From NCBI GenBank assembly GCA_018335575.1, contig JAGXRT010000030.1:1-39772 (forward strand): a DNA stretch of 39,772 nt, given 5' to 3'. How positions within the stretch are numbered: the first letter of the stretch is position 1; every line of letters begins with the position of its first letter. The DNA is from Bacteroidota bacterium. GTDB taxonomy: Bacteria > Bacteroidota > Bacteroidia > Flavobacteriales > Flavobacteriaceae. The position numbers and the translations under genes are program-made. The notes beneath the pieces are model-generated. The model saw only the letters and a program-made list of their open reading frames with translations, searched no databases and was not told the DNA's origin. This document shows positions 1 to 7,945 of the stretch, piece after piece.

Positions 1-453
1 ATGGCAACTGCACACATTGCTCACGATTGTATAATTGGAGATAATGCAATTGTTGTTAACGGTGTTGCTTTAGCCGGACATGTTATTATTGGTAAATATG
101 CAATAATAGGTGGATTAGCAGCTGTTCACCAATTTATCCATATTGGTGATCACGCTATGATATCAGGTGGATCTTTAGTAAGAAAAGATGTACCACCTTA
201 TACGAAAGCAGCTAAAGAACCGCTATCTTATGTAGGCATCAACTCAATAGGATTAAGACGAAGAGGATTTTCTACCGAAAAAATTAGAGAAATTCAAGAT
301 ATTTATCGAATTTTATATCAGAAAAACTATAATACAAGTCAAGCACTCGGTAAAATTGAAGCCGAAATGGAGGCGACTGCAGAGCGTGATGAAATAATCA
401 TGTTCATCAGAAACTCACAAAGAGGTATTATGAAAGGGTATTCAGGAAATTAA
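1..453 (+). CDS. lpxA: Acyl-ACP--UDP-N-acetylglucosamine O-acyltransferase, 3' part (5' end outside window)
   Basis: LpxA transfers a 3-hydroxyacyl chain from acyl-ACP to UDP-GlcNAc, the first step of lipid A synthesis in the cytoplasm. The 150 visible residues match the C-terminal part of LpxA. The segment AHIAHDC carries the catalytic-histidine region (second His, equivalent to E. coli His125). AGHV and AVHQF follow, then the left-handed beta-helix hexapeptide coils, the DVPPY turn and a GLRRRGFS motif leading into the helical C-terminal domain. The first ATG of the window is almost certainly an internal Met, because about 110 residues of the usual roughly 260 are missing upstream, so the gene is cut by the window edge. 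efp and an lpxD-type gene follow on the same strand, a familiar Bacteroidota order. Confidence 0.95.
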   Translation: MATAHIAHDCIIGDNAIVVNGVALAGHVIIGKYAIIGGLAAVHQFIHIGDHAMISGGSLVRKDVPPYTKAAKEPLSYVGINSIGLRRRGFSTEKIREIQDIYRILYQKNYNTSQALGKIEAEMEATAERDEIIMFIRNSQRGIMKGYSGN

Positions 454-495
454 AAATAAAAGTATAAACAAGTATATATAAAGAGTATAAATTAA

Positions 496-1062
496 ATGGC
501 AAGTACATCAGATATTAGAAACGGATTATGTATTAATTATAACAATGATACGTTTAAAATTATTGAGTTTTTACATGTTAAACCAGGTAAAGGGCCTGCT
601 TTTGTAAGAACAAAATTAAAAAGTTTAACAACAGGTAAAGTAATAGATAATACATTTTCTGGGGGCGCAAAAATTGATGAAGTAAGAGTTGAAACACGTA
701 CCTATCAATTTTTATACAATGAAGGAGATATGTATTTTTTTATGAATACCGATGATTACAATCAAATTACAATATTAAAAGAAGTACTAGATGCTCCAGA
801 ATTAATGAAAGAAGGAGAAATGGTAACTATTATTATGCGTGCAGAAGATGAATTTCCGCTATCTGTAGACATGCCTGCAAGCGTAGTGCTAAAAGTAATA
901 GAAACCGAGCCTGGCGTTAAAGGAAATACCGCCACTAATGCAACCAAACCAGCTATAGTTGAAACGGGTGCAAGAATTAATGTCCCTTTATTTATCAATG
1001 AAGGAGACAGTATCAAAATAGAAACTACTAAAGGGACGTATTTGGAAAGAGTAAAAGATTAG
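496..1062 (+). CDS. efp: Translation elongation factor P
   Basis: EF-P binds the ribosome between the P and E sites and relieves stalling at polyproline stretches. The 188-residue length is standard. Three beta-barrel domains are recognisable: an N-terminal KOW-like domain with the tip loop KPGKGPAF, whose Lys32 is equivalent to the modifiable Lys34 of E. coli; a middle OB domain; and a C-terminal OB domain with the family motif ETEPGVKGNTA and the ending GTYLERVKD. No EpmA or EpmB modification gene lies in the window, so the modification state of Lys32 cannot be judged. It sits 42 bases after lpxA and 39 bases before the lpxD-like gene with no terminator between them, so transcription through the group is likely. 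Confidence 0.97.
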   Translation: MASTSDIRNGLCINYNNDTFKIIEFLHVKPGKGPAFVRTKLKSLTTGKVIDNTFSGGAKIDEVRVETRTYQFLYNEGDMYFFMNTDDYNQITILKEVLDAPELMKEGEMVTIIMRAEDEFPLSVDMPASVVLKVIETEPGVKGNTATNATKPAIVETGARINVPLFINEGDSIKIETTKGTYLERVKD

Positions 1063-1101
1063 TTTACATACTTTACTCTTTCAATTAAACCAAAAATTGT
1101 T

Positions 1102-2025
1102 ATGAAATTCGATAAGAAATTTACATTGAAAGAAATTGCCGAAATTATTAATTGTAATTTCATTGGACCGGCAGATTTTCCTATTTTAGGTATGAATGAA
1201 ATTCATGTTGTAAAAGAAGGTGATATTGTATTTGTAGACCATCCTAAATATTATGCTAAAGCATTAAAATCAGCAGCTTCTGTTATTATGATTAACAAAG
1301 AAGTTGAATGTCCTGTAGGAAAAGCCTTATTACTTACCGATGATCCGTTTAGAGATTTTAATAAATTAATTCATCATTTTAATCCTTTTAAAGTCGCTTC
1401 AAAACTTATTGCGGATTCTGCAGTAATTGGTAAAAACACTATAATCCAACCCAATGTTTTTATTGGAAATGATGTAACTATTGGTAATAATTGTATTATA
1501 TATCCTAATGTAGTAATTTATGATGGATGTATAATTGGTAATAATGTCACTATTCATGCAGGAACTATAATTGGTGCTGATGCTTTTTATTATAAAAAAC
1601 GAAACGATGGGTTTGATAAGTTAACTTCTGGAGGTTCAGTATTAATTGAAGATGGTGTAGATATTGGTGCTGCTTGTACTATTGACAGAGGAGTTACAGG
1701 AAATACAACAATTAAAAAAGGAACTAAAATAGACAATCAAGTGCATGTAGGTCATGATACTGTTATTCATGAACGATGCTTAATTGCAGCTCAAACCGGA
1801 ATTGCTGCTTGTGTAATTATTGAAGAACAAGTTACTTTATGGGGTCAGGTTGGAACTAATAGTGGTATAACCATTGGTGCTAACGCCGTAGTATTTGGAC
1901 AATCTGGAGTAACAAAATCCATCGCAGGTGGTAAGTCTTATTTTGGGTCGCCTATTTCAGAATCAAGAGATAAAATGAAAGAAATAATACGTTCCAGAGA
2001 AAATTCGAATAAGCAAAAAAATTAA
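1102..2025 (+). CDS. lpxD: LpxD-type UDP-3-O-(3-hydroxyacyl)glucosamine N-acyltransferase
   Basis: LpxD adds the second 3-hydroxyacyl chain, N-linked, to the lipid A precursor. The 307-residue protein has both expected parts. An N-terminal uridine-binding-type domain (about residues 1-100) contains GDIVFVDHPKY, like the LpxD signature around its Asn/Pro-Lys-Tyr. From about residue 105 there is a long left-handed beta-helix of hexapeptide repeats (IGN, IGA type). The catalytic histidine is probably His218 in HVGHD. Gene order is lpxA-efp-this gene. Flavobacteria commonly carry another LpxD upstream of lpxC/fabZ, so this may be a second paralog, but that cannot be seen here. Family assignment is firm; whether it is the main LpxD or an alternative-chain or alternative-substrate paralog is open. 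Confidence 0.85.
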   Translation: MKFDKKFTLKEIAEIINCNFIGPADFPILGMNEIHVVKEGDIVFVDHPKYYAKALKSAASVIMINKEVECPVGKALLLTDDPFRDFNKLIHHFNPFKVASKLIADSAVIGKNTIIQPNVFIGNDVTIGNNCIIYPNVVIYDGCIIGNNVTIHAGTIIGADAFYYKKRNDGFDKLTSGGSVLIEDGVDIGAACTIDRGVTGNTTIKKGTKIDNQVHVGHDTVIHERCLIAAQTGIAACVIIEEQVTLWGQVGTNSGITIGANAVVFGQSGVTKSIAGGKSYFGSPISESRDKMKEIIRSRENSNKQKN

Positions 2026-2059
2026 AAAGAAATCCTTTTAAATACCAATATTAAAAGTG

Positions 2060-2067
2060 TAATTTTG
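2060..2067 (+). promoter_or_regulatory. Bacteroidota -7 box for sucD
   Basis: TAATTTTG matches the Bacteroidota sigma-ABfr -7 consensus TAnnTTTG perfectly and lies 27 bases before the preferred sucD ATG at 2095. The upstream -33 element is weak (T-rich, no clear TTTG at the usual spacing). It overlaps the alternative upstream TTG codon at 2065, which argues that translation starts at 2095. Confidence 0.6.
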
Positions 2068-2094
2068 CATCACTTTAATATTAAAATTACAACA

Positions 2095-2970
2095 ATGAGT
2101 GTATTAGTTAATAAAAATTCAAAAATTATAGTTCAAGGATTTACAGGCAGCGAAGGCACGTTTCATGCTTCGCAAATGATAGATTACGGAACCAATGTTG
2201 TTGGTGGAATTACACCTGGAAAAGGAGGTCAAACACACTTAAACAAACCTGTATTTAACACAGTTGCAGATGCTGTAAAAGCAGTTGCTGCTGATACATC
2301 AATTATTTTTGTTCCGCCTGCATTTGCTGCAGATGCAATTATGGAAGCAGCTGAAGCAGGTATCAAAGTTATTATATGTATAACAGAAGGTATTCCAGTT
2401 GCAGATATGGTTAAAGTTAAAAACTATATAGCAGATAAGGATTGTCGTTTGGTTGGTCCAAATTGTCCTGGAGTTATTACTGCAGACGAAGCTAAAGTTG
2501 GTATTATGCCAGGATTTATCTTCAAAAAAGGAAGAGTTGGAATTGTTTCAAAATCGGGAACATTAACCTATGAAGCTGCCGATCAGGTTGTTAAGCAAGG
2601 ATATGGGATATCAACAGCTATAGGTATTGGCGGAGACCCAATCATTGGAACTACTACAAAAGATGCTGTTGAATTATTTATGAATGATGATGAAACAGAT
2701 ATCATTGTTATGATTGGTGAAATTGGCGGACAATTGGAAGCGGATGCTGCGCGATGGATAAAAGCTACCGGTAACAAAAAACCTGTAGTTGGATTTATCG
2801 CTGGTCAAACCGCTCCTAAAGGTAGAACCATGGGACATGCTGGCGCTATTGTAGGTGGAGCTGATGATACTGCACAGGCTAAGATGGAAATCTTAAAAGC
2901 CAATGGAATTCATGTAGTTGAATCGCCTGCTAAAATAGGTGTAAAAGTTGCAGAATTACTGAAAAAATAA
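2095..2970 (+). CDS. sucD: Succinate--CoA ligase [ADP-forming] subunit alpha
   Basis: SucD is the CoA-binding, phosphohistidine-bearing subunit of succinyl-CoA synthetase in the TCA cycle. The 291-residue product has the N-terminal Rossmann CoA-binding domain ([12 protein letters not shown] near residue 15), the GPNCPGVI loop near the middle, and the active-site segment [13 protein letters not shown], in which His248 is the phosphorylated histidine. I chose the ATG at 2095 rather than the in-frame TTG at 2065: the protein then begins [11 protein letters not shown], as homologs do, and the upstream TTG lies inside a consensus -7 promoter box. The beta subunit gene sucC is not in the window, which is common in this phylum. 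A strong terminator follows. Confidence 0.96.
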   Translation: MSVLVNKNSKIIVQGFTGSEGTFHASQMIDYGTNVVGGITPGKGGQTHLNKPVFNTVADAVKAVAADTSIIFVPPAFAADAIMEAAEAGIKVIICITEGIPVADMVKVKNYIADKDCRLVGPNCPGVITADEAKVGIMPGFIFKKGRVGIVSKSGTLTYEAADQVVKQGYGISTAIGIGGDPIIGTTTKDAVELFMNDDETDIIVMIGEIGGQLEADAARWIKATGNKKPVVGFIAGQTAPKGRTMGHAGAIVGGADDTAQAKMEILKANGIHVVESPAKIGVKVAELLKK

Positions 2971-2990
2971 ATAAAATCAATTGATTATTT

Positions 2991-3017
2991 AAACCACGCT
3001 AAATGCGTGGTTTTTTT
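2991..3017 (+). terminator. Rho-independent terminator after sucD
   Basis: A perfect 9-bp stem AAACCACGC / GCGTGGTTT with a 5-base TAAAT loop is followed by a run of Ts (3011-3017). It separates sucD from fabG, which has its own promoter just downstream. Confidence 0.9.
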
Positions 3018-3029
3018 ATGGCAATTCAG

Positions 3030-3037
3030 TATATTTG
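3030..3037 (+). promoter_or_regulatory. -7 box for fabG
   Basis: TATATTTG is an exact TAnnTTTG match located 19 bases before the fabG ATG and just after the sucD terminator. No clear -33 TTTG is visible, since the T-run of the terminator occupies that region. Confidence 0.6.
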
Positions 3038-3056
3038 ATAAAATTTAAATTACATA

Positions 3057-3803
3057 ATGAAATTATTAGAAAATAAAAATGCGTTAATTACTGGCGCATC
3101 CAGAGGAATAGGTAGGGGTATTGCTGAAGTTTTTGCTAAACAAGGAGCAAATGTTGCATTCACTTATAATGCATCTGCAACAGCAGCTTTAGAGTTAGAA
3201 AAAGAGTTACAGCAGTATGGAGGAAAAGCAAAAGGTTATAAATCAGATGCTTCACAATTTGATCAAGCCCAACAATTAGTGGATGAGGTGCTAAAAGAAT
3301 TTGGAACTATTGATATCTTAATAAACAATGCCGGTATAACAAAAGATAACCTCTTAATGCGTATATCTGAAGAAGATTTTGATAAAGTAATAGAAGTTAA
3401 CCTTAAATCGGTGTTTAATTTAACTAAGGCCGTCATTAAACCGATGATGAAACAACGTTCGGGTTCAATTATAAATATGAGTTCAGTAGTTGGCGTAAAA
3501 GGTAATGCTGGTCAAACCAATTATGCAGCATCAAAAGCAGGAATTTTAGGATTTACCAAATCTGTTGCATTGGAACTCGGATCAAGAAACATTCGTTGCA
3601 ATGCTATTGCACCCGGTTTTATTGAAACTGAAATGACCGATAAATTGGATGAAAACACAGTAAAAGCTTGGCGCGATGCCATTCCATTAAAAAGAGGAGG
3701 ATTTCCTGAAGATGTCGCCAATACCTGTGTTTTTTTAGCATCTGATATGAGTGCTTATATAACAGGTCAAACTATCCATGTTGATGGTGGAATGTTGACA
3801 TAA
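3057..3803 (+). CDS. fabG: 3-oxoacyl-[acyl-carrier-protein] reductase
   Basis: FabG performs the NADPH-dependent first reduction in each fatty-acid elongation cycle. The 248-residue product is a classical short-chain dehydrogenase. It has the nucleotide-binding motif TGASRGIGRG (residues 12-21), NNAG (90-93), and the catalytic tetrad Asn115, Ser143, Tyr156 and Lys160 in YAASK. RCNAIAPGFIETEMT and a C-terminal TGQTIHVDGGM are typical of FabG rather than of other SDRs. It is flanked by a terminator and its own -7 box upstream. The YbjQ-family gene follows 27 bases later with no terminator, so these may be co-transcribed. Confidence 0.9.
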   Translation: MKLLENKNALITGASRGIGRGIAEVFAKQGANVAFTYNASATAALELEKELQQYGGKAKGYKSDASQFDQAQQLVDEVLKEFGTIDILINNAGITKDNLLMRISEEDFDKVIEVNLKSVFNLTKAVIKPMMKQRSGSIINMSSVVGVKGNAGQTNYAASKAGILGFTKSVALELGSRNIRCNAIAPGFIETEMTDKLDENTVKAWRDAIPLKRGGFPEDVANTCVFLASDMSAYITGQTIHVDGGMLT

Positions 3804-3830
3804 ATTTTAACAATTTAAATCGAGATAATT

Positions 3831-4145
3831 ATGTTATTTGTTACAACTGAAACCATTGGAGGTAAAGAAATTGTAGAATCTTTAGGTACTGTTAGAGGCA
3901 GTACTGTTAGGGCTAGAAATATTGGTTCTGATTTATTTGCCGGTTTGAAAAATATCGTTGGAGGTGAAATCTCTGAGTACACCAAATTAATGGCTGATGC
4001 CAGAGAGCAAGCTATTCAACGAATGTTGCAAGATGCGCAGCGATTAAGAGCAGATGCGGTTGTTAACGTAAGATTTACAACTTCTCAAGTAATGCAGGGT
4101 GCTGCAGAAATCATGGCTTATGGTACAGCCGTAAAATTACGTTAA
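3831..4145 (+). CDS. YbjQ-family (UPF0145) protein
   Basis: This 104-residue protein belongs to the YbjQ/UPF0145 family, often labelled a heavy-metal-binding domain, although its function is not established. Family features visible are the N-terminal strand MLFVTTE, the segment GTVRGSTVRARNIGSD followed by a GLKNIVGGEISEY region, a helix with AREQAIQRMLQDA, and a strand with ADAVVNVRFTTSQV. Length and layout are normal for a single-domain member, a family known to form pentamers. There is no signal peptide or membrane segment. It sits directly upstream (1 base) of a 35-residue membrane ORF and then a prohibitin-family gene, suggesting a membrane-associated role. That link is inference from context. 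Confidence 0.88.
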   Translation: MLFVTTETIGGKEIVESLGTVRGSTVRARNIGSDLFAGLKNIVGGEISEYTKLMADAREQAIQRMLQDAQRLRADAVVNVRFTTSQVMQGAAEIMAYGTAVKLR

Positions 4146-4146
4146 T

Positions 4147-4254
4147 ATGTTTCATGTATTATTAATTTCTGTTGTAATAGTTGTAATCATCTATTTGATA
4201 ATAAGAAGATTACAGGAACGAGATAATGAAGATTTTGAAAAAAGAGATAATTAA
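4147..4254 (+). CDS. Small single-pass membrane protein, 35 residues
   Basis: A short ORF starts with ATG one base after the stop of the YbjQ-family gene and ends 19 bases before the prohibitin-family gene. It encodes 35 residues. The sequence opens MFHVLLISVVIVVIIYLIIR, an uninterrupted hydrophobic helix of about 18 residues followed by Arg-Arg, and ends in a strongly charged tail rich in Arg, Glu, Asp and Lys. This looks like an N-out, C-in single-pass membrane miniprotein. I do not recognise a family. Tight spacing on both sides and the clear helix-plus-charged-tail design support translation, but at this length chance cannot be excluded. Confidence 0.6.
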   Translation: MFHVLLISVVIVVIIYLIIRRLQERDNEDFEKRDN

Positions 4255-4273
4255 AATATTTAAAAAATAACTT

Positions 4274-5101
4274 ATGAATAATCAAGGAATTAATCAAACT
4301 CAAAAACAATTTCTGTTAATACTATTTTCCGGACTTGCTTTAATTATAGTTGTATTTATTTCAACCATTACAATTGAATCAGGTAAAGCAGGAGTTTTAT
4401 ACCGTACTTTTGGAGGGGGAGTAGATACTGATTTTTATTTTGATGAAGGTTTTCATTTTGTTGCTCCATGGAATAAAGTTTTTATTTATGAAGTACGCCA
4501 GCAAGAGTTATTTGAAAAAATGTCGGTTCTGTCTGTAAACGGATTGGAGATAAAATTAGATGCTTCTGTTTGGTACCAACCAATTCCGGGCGAATTAGGA
4601 TTTTTACATAAAACCAGGGGAGAGAATTATTTAGAACGTGTTATTCAACCTTCTGTTCGTTCTGCAACCAGAAGTGTAGTGGGACGATATACACCTGAGC
4701 AAATTTATTCATCTAAACGCGATGCCATCCAGAATGAGATTTATGAAGAAACCAAGAAAATTTTAGATAATCAGCATGTTCAACTTAATGAGGTTTTAGT
4801 TCGTGATGTCACCTTGCCACAAACAATTAAAACGGCCATCGAAAATAAATTAGGACAGGAACAAGAAGCGTTGGAATATGAATTTAGATTGGAAAAAGCT
4901 TCTAAAGAAGCTGAGCGTCAGCGAATTGAAGCTAGAGGTAAATCAGATGCTAACCGAATTTTAAGTGAATCATTAACCGATAAAATTTTAAAAGACAAAG
5001 GAATTGAAGCTACTTTACAATTAGCAAAATCACAAAACTCTAAAGTAATAGTTGTGGGGTCTGGTAAAGATGGACTACCACTAATTTTAGGAAATAACTA
5101 A
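4274..5101 (+). CDS. Prohibitin-family SPFH/band 7 membrane protein
   Basis: SPFH proteins form large membrane-attached rings, often holding membrane proteases such as FtsH. The 275-residue product has one N-terminal membrane helix (about residues 12-33), then the band 7 domain (about 34-200) with prohibitin-like segments: GKAGVLYRTFGGGV, EGFHFVAPWNKVFIYEVR and RSATRSVVGRYTPEQIYSSKR. A charged coiled coil (about 195-235, rich in EAERQRIEARG) and a C-terminal tail ending near VGSGKDGLPLIL follow. These are diagnostic of prohibitins rather than flotillins or HflK/C. The gene follows the 35-residue membrane ORF by 19 bases and ends at a bidirectional terminator. Confidence 0.92.
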   Translation: MNNQGINQTQKQFLLILFSGLALIIVVFISTITIESGKAGVLYRTFGGGVDTDFYFDEGFHFVAPWNKVFIYEVRQQELFEKMSVLSVNGLEIKLDASVWYQPIPGELGFLHKTRGENYLERVIQPSVRSATRSVVGRYTPEQIYSSKRDAIQNEIYEETKKILDNQHVQLNEVLVRDVTLPQTIKTAIENKLGQEQEALEYEFRLEKASKEAERQRIEARGKSDANRILSESLTDKILKDKGIEATLQLAKSQNSKVIVVGSGKDGLPLILGNN

Positions 5102-5103
5102 GT

Positions 5104-5131
5104 AAAAAATCCCGCGAAAGCGGGATTTTTT
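5104..5131. terminator. Bidirectional terminator between the prohibitin gene and the minus-strand gene
   Basis: Inverted repeat AAAAATCCCGC / GCGGGATTTTT around a GAAA tetraloop, with A-run and T-run on either side so that it works in both directions. The stop codon of the minus-strand gene (5130-5132) overlaps the final Ts of the element. Confidence 0.93.
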
Positions 5132-5915
5132 AATTCTTTAAAGTAGATCCTTTTTTAACAGCTTTGTAATTTTCATAACATTCGAGCAGTGCTTCCAATA
5201 CTTGTAAATCACTCGCTTTACTTATAAAATATTCGGAATAATTACAATTATTTAGCAGTTCATTTAATTCTGTTGGATTTAATTCCAGATATTCCATCAT
5301 GATTTCTCTGTTAAATTTTTGATCCATTATTGTCCTGAGCTGATCGTCTTCTTTTAATTTTTTTAGTTTTTTCAACTGTACAGGTTTTTTTCCAAACTGA
5401 TTGTACATAAAATCAATGGGTTGAAATATAGCTGCTACGGCAGAATTGTAATTAGGTTGTCTTGGAGAACCAACTTCATAGGTTTGTGGTAAGCCATCGA
5501 TATGAATTCTTGTAAACCGATCCTTAGGAACATTTTTTGCATCAATTTCTAAAACGCCAATCAATTTATGTGTCTTTACAACAACTTCTTTTAACTCTTG
5601 CGATTGTTCATGTAAGGTAATTACCAATTCATTACCTTTTAATAAATCGTTGGTGATTTTTAATTTAATAGATTGATAACCAAGATGTGAGATGTATAAG
5701 GTGTCATTTGTTGATGAAGTAATTTCAAAATAACCTTTGGTATCTGTTACACTACCCAAAACATTATTAAGGTTAATGATATGCGCATTTTGAAGCGGAC
5801 TTTTAGTCTCACTTTGAATTATCTGACCTCTTAAGAGTTTAAAAGGCTTGTCATTTTGAGAAAACGAAATGAAAAACGACAGAAAAAATCCGAAGAATAA
5901 ATAGTTTCTAAGCAT
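5130..5915 (-). CDS. Secreted protein with carboxypeptidase-regulatory-like domain
   Basis: This 261-residue protein begins at the ATG at 5915; an in-frame TTG two codons earlier is unlikely to be used. A signal peptide (about residues 1-19, hydrophobic FFGFFLSFFISFSQ) is followed by a CarboxypepD_reg-like beta-sandwich (about 26-115). That domain shows the usual pattern LRGQIIQSETKSPLQNAHI, GSVTDTKGYFEI and LYISHLGYQS, as seen in Bacteroidota surface and TonB-linked proteins. The remaining part (about 120-261) is charged and alpha-helical with no recognised family. No TonB barrel is attached. Function unknown; probably a periplasmic or cell-envelope protein. It converges on the prohibitin gene and shares a terminator with it. 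Confidence 0.8.
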   Translation of the reverse strand: MLRNYLFFGFFLSFFISFSQNDKPFKLLRGQIIQSETKSPLQNAHIINLNNVLGSVTDTKGYFEITSSTNDTLYISHLGYQSIKLKITNDLLKGNELVITLHEQSQELKEVVVKTHKLIGVLEIDAKNVPKDRFTRIHIDGLPQTYEVGSPRQPNYNSAVAAIFQPIDFMYNQFGKKPVQLKKLKKLKEDDQLRTIMDQKFNREIMMEYLELNPTELNELLNNCNYSEYFISKASDLQVLEALLECYENYKAVKKGSTLKN

Positions 5916-5961
5916 GTACAATAATACTGATAATAGACTAAAAAGTAGTTAAAAAAGTGTG

Positions 5962-5989
5962 AAAAAGAAAATCCACCGAAGTGGATTTT
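5962..5989 (-). terminator. Terminator of the S9 peptidase gene
   Basis: Read on the minus strand: 9-bp stem AAAATCCAC / GTGGATTTT with a TTCG tetraloop, followed by a T-rich tail (TTTTCTTTTT). It lies 12 bases after the S9 peptidase stop codon. Confidence 0.88.
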
Positions 5990-6001
5990 ACTTAGATGAT
6001 T

Positions 6002-7912
6002 TTATAAAGTTTCTTTTAACCACTTGTAAAACTCGCTATGCCAAACCATGGCATTTTGAGTACCTAAAACCCAATGGTTTTCATTAGGTAAGTAAATTAA
6101 TCTACTTTTTAAGCCCTTAAGCTGAGCTGCTTGAAAAGCTTCTAATGATTGCCCAATTGGAACTCTGTAATCTTTACCGCCTTGTATAATCATAATTGGT
6201 GTATTCCATTTATCTACATGATTTATGGGGTTAAAATCTGTGTATGATTTTTGAGCTTTTGCATTTGTTTTATCCCAATAATTTCCTCCTAAATCCCAGT
6301 TTACAAACCACATTTCTTCGGTTGTACCATACATACTTTGCCAGTTAAATATTCCGTCGTGGCTTATAAAGGTTTTAAATCGGTTGTTATGAATACCAGC
6401 TAATTGAAATACTGAATAACCACCAAAACTGGCGCCAACAGCTGCTAATCTTGTATTGTCTACAAAGGGTTCTTTAGCTAGTTCATCAATCGCGGTTAAA
6501 TAATCATCCATTACTTGTCCGCCATAATCAGTACTAATATCTGCATTCCAAGCAACTCCGTGCCCTGGCATCCCTCTACGATTTGGTGCCACAATAATAT
6601 AGTCATTTGCAGCCATTAATTGGAAATTCCAACGGAACGAATAAAACTGTGTTAAAGCCGATTGTGGTCCGCCTTGACAATACAATAGGGTAGGATACTT
6701 TTTAGTAGCATCAAAATTAGGTGGATAAATTACCCAAACCAACATTTTTTTTCCGTCAGTTGTCGTAACATATCTTCTTTCAGTTCTACTTTCGTTTATA
6801 GTTGCATATTTTTCATCGTTAACAGTTGTTAGCTGTTTTAAGGTTCCAGTTTTTAAATCTACAGTATATAATTCTGCTGCACGATTCATGCTGGTTCTGG
6901 AAACAACCAGTGTGTTTCCTACTTGACCAACGATTGAATTGATGTTAAAAATACCAGAAGTAAGTTGTTTTACAGTTGGTAATTTTTTGCTTTTAGGGTT
7001 AAAATCAACAGTAAATAATTGTTCTGTACCATCAATTGAAGCTAAAAAATAAATAGATTTTCCGTCCTCTGCCCATAAAAAACTCTCTACTGTTTCATCC
7101 CAATGTTGGGTTAAGTTGTATTTAACATTTTCAAACAACACAATGATATCTTTTTTATCAGCTTCAAAACCATCGGTTTTCATACTTAACCAGGCTAAAT
7201 TTCCGTTTTTGGAAAATTGTGGGTCTGTATCATAACCCATCATACCTTCTGTTAAGTTTGTTGTAGTTTGATTTTCAATATTGTAAGAATAAATATCTGT
7301 ATTGGTGCTAATAGCATATGCTACCCCAAATTTTTTCTTGGTTACATATATAATTTCTTTGCTGTTAGGATGCCAAATAAAATCTTCATCGCCACCAAAC
7401 GGTTTTTGAGGTGCATCAAATGCAACATTGGGCATAATATCAATTCCCTCATCAAAACCAGTTGCTGTTTTTTTATGTAAAAATATGTGTCCATATAAGC
7501 CATCTTCCCACGTATCCCAATGTCTGTAATTAAGGTTATCATAAATCATAACTTCAGATTTGGTAAGATCTTTATAAAAATCATAGCCAAAAACAGGATG
7601 AATTTTAACTTCTTTGGAACTAATCATGTAATTTCCATCGGGTGAAATTCTACTATTATGAAGCAAATTTTCAGTAGCAGATATTTCTTTAGCAATACCA
7701 CCAGTTACAGGGATGCTGTAGGTTTTAGCAGTAGAATTATTCTCTGCAATACTATAATGTCTAACGCTATAAATTACAGCTTGTTTGTCTTTTGAAATTC
7801 CTTTTGCTGATACCCTACCAAAACTTAATAAATCTTCTGTTGTTAAATTGTTTTGAGCACTGCTCACAATAAAAAATAAAGCAGTTAAGATGTTTATAAA
7901 TAGATGTTTCAT
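6002..7912 (-). CDS. S9-family (prolyl oligopeptidase type) serine peptidase
   Basis: A secreted peptidase of 636 residues that cleaves short peptides in the periplasm or outside the cell. The signal peptide is at residues 1-19 (ending VSSAQ). Residues of about 30-380 form a beta-propeller with WD40/TolB-like repeats. The C-terminal part (about 385-636) is an alpha/beta hydrolase containing GASFGGY with nucleophile Ser495, Asp581 in GGKDYRVP, and His613 in NENHW. This is a complete catalytic triad in the usual order. An S9C-type (acylaminoacyl-peptidase-like) peptidase is most likely. It starts 33 bases after the giant kinase gene; a possible own promoter lies within the last codons of that gene. 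A terminator follows. Confidence 0.92.
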   Translation of the reverse strand: MKHLFINILTALFFIVSSAQNNLTTEDLLSFGRVSAKGISKDKQAVIYSVRHYSIAENNSTAKTYSIPVTGGIAKEISATENLLHNSRISPDGNYMISSKEVKIHPVFGYDFYKDLTKSEVMIYDNLNYRHWDTWEDGLYGHIFLHKKTATGFDEGIDIMPNVAFDAPQKPFGGDEDFIWHPNSKEIIYVTKKKFGVAYAISTNTDIYSYNIENQTTTNLTEGMMGYDTDPQFSKNGNLAWLSMKTDGFEADKKDIIVLFENVKYNLTQHWDETVESFLWAEDGKSIYFLASIDGTEQLFTVDFNPKSKKLPTVKQLTSGIFNINSIVGQVGNTLVVSRTSMNRAAELYTVDLKTGTLKQLTTVNDEKYATINESRTERRYVTTTDGKKMLVWVIYPPNFDATKKYPTLLYCQGGPQSALTQFYSFRWNFQLMAANDYIIVAPNRRGMPGHGVAWNADISTDYGGQVMDDYLTAIDELAKEPFVDNTRLAAVGASFGGYSVFQLAGIHNNRFKTFISHDGIFNWQSMYGTTEEMWFVNWDLGGNYWDKTNAKAQKSYTDFNPINHVDKWNTPIMIIQGGKDYRVPIGQSLEAFQAAQLKGLKSRLIYLPNENHWVLGTQNAMVWHSEFYKWLKETL

Positions 7913-7945
7913 TGATTAATTATAATTAATTTTAAAAGTTTTAAT

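Noticed and set aside
2065-2094. Upstream TTG start for sucD
   Set aside because: It lies within a perfect -7 promoter box, and homologs start at the downstream ATG. The same reasoning applies to upstream TTGs at 18391, 24379, 24944, 30639 and 35094.
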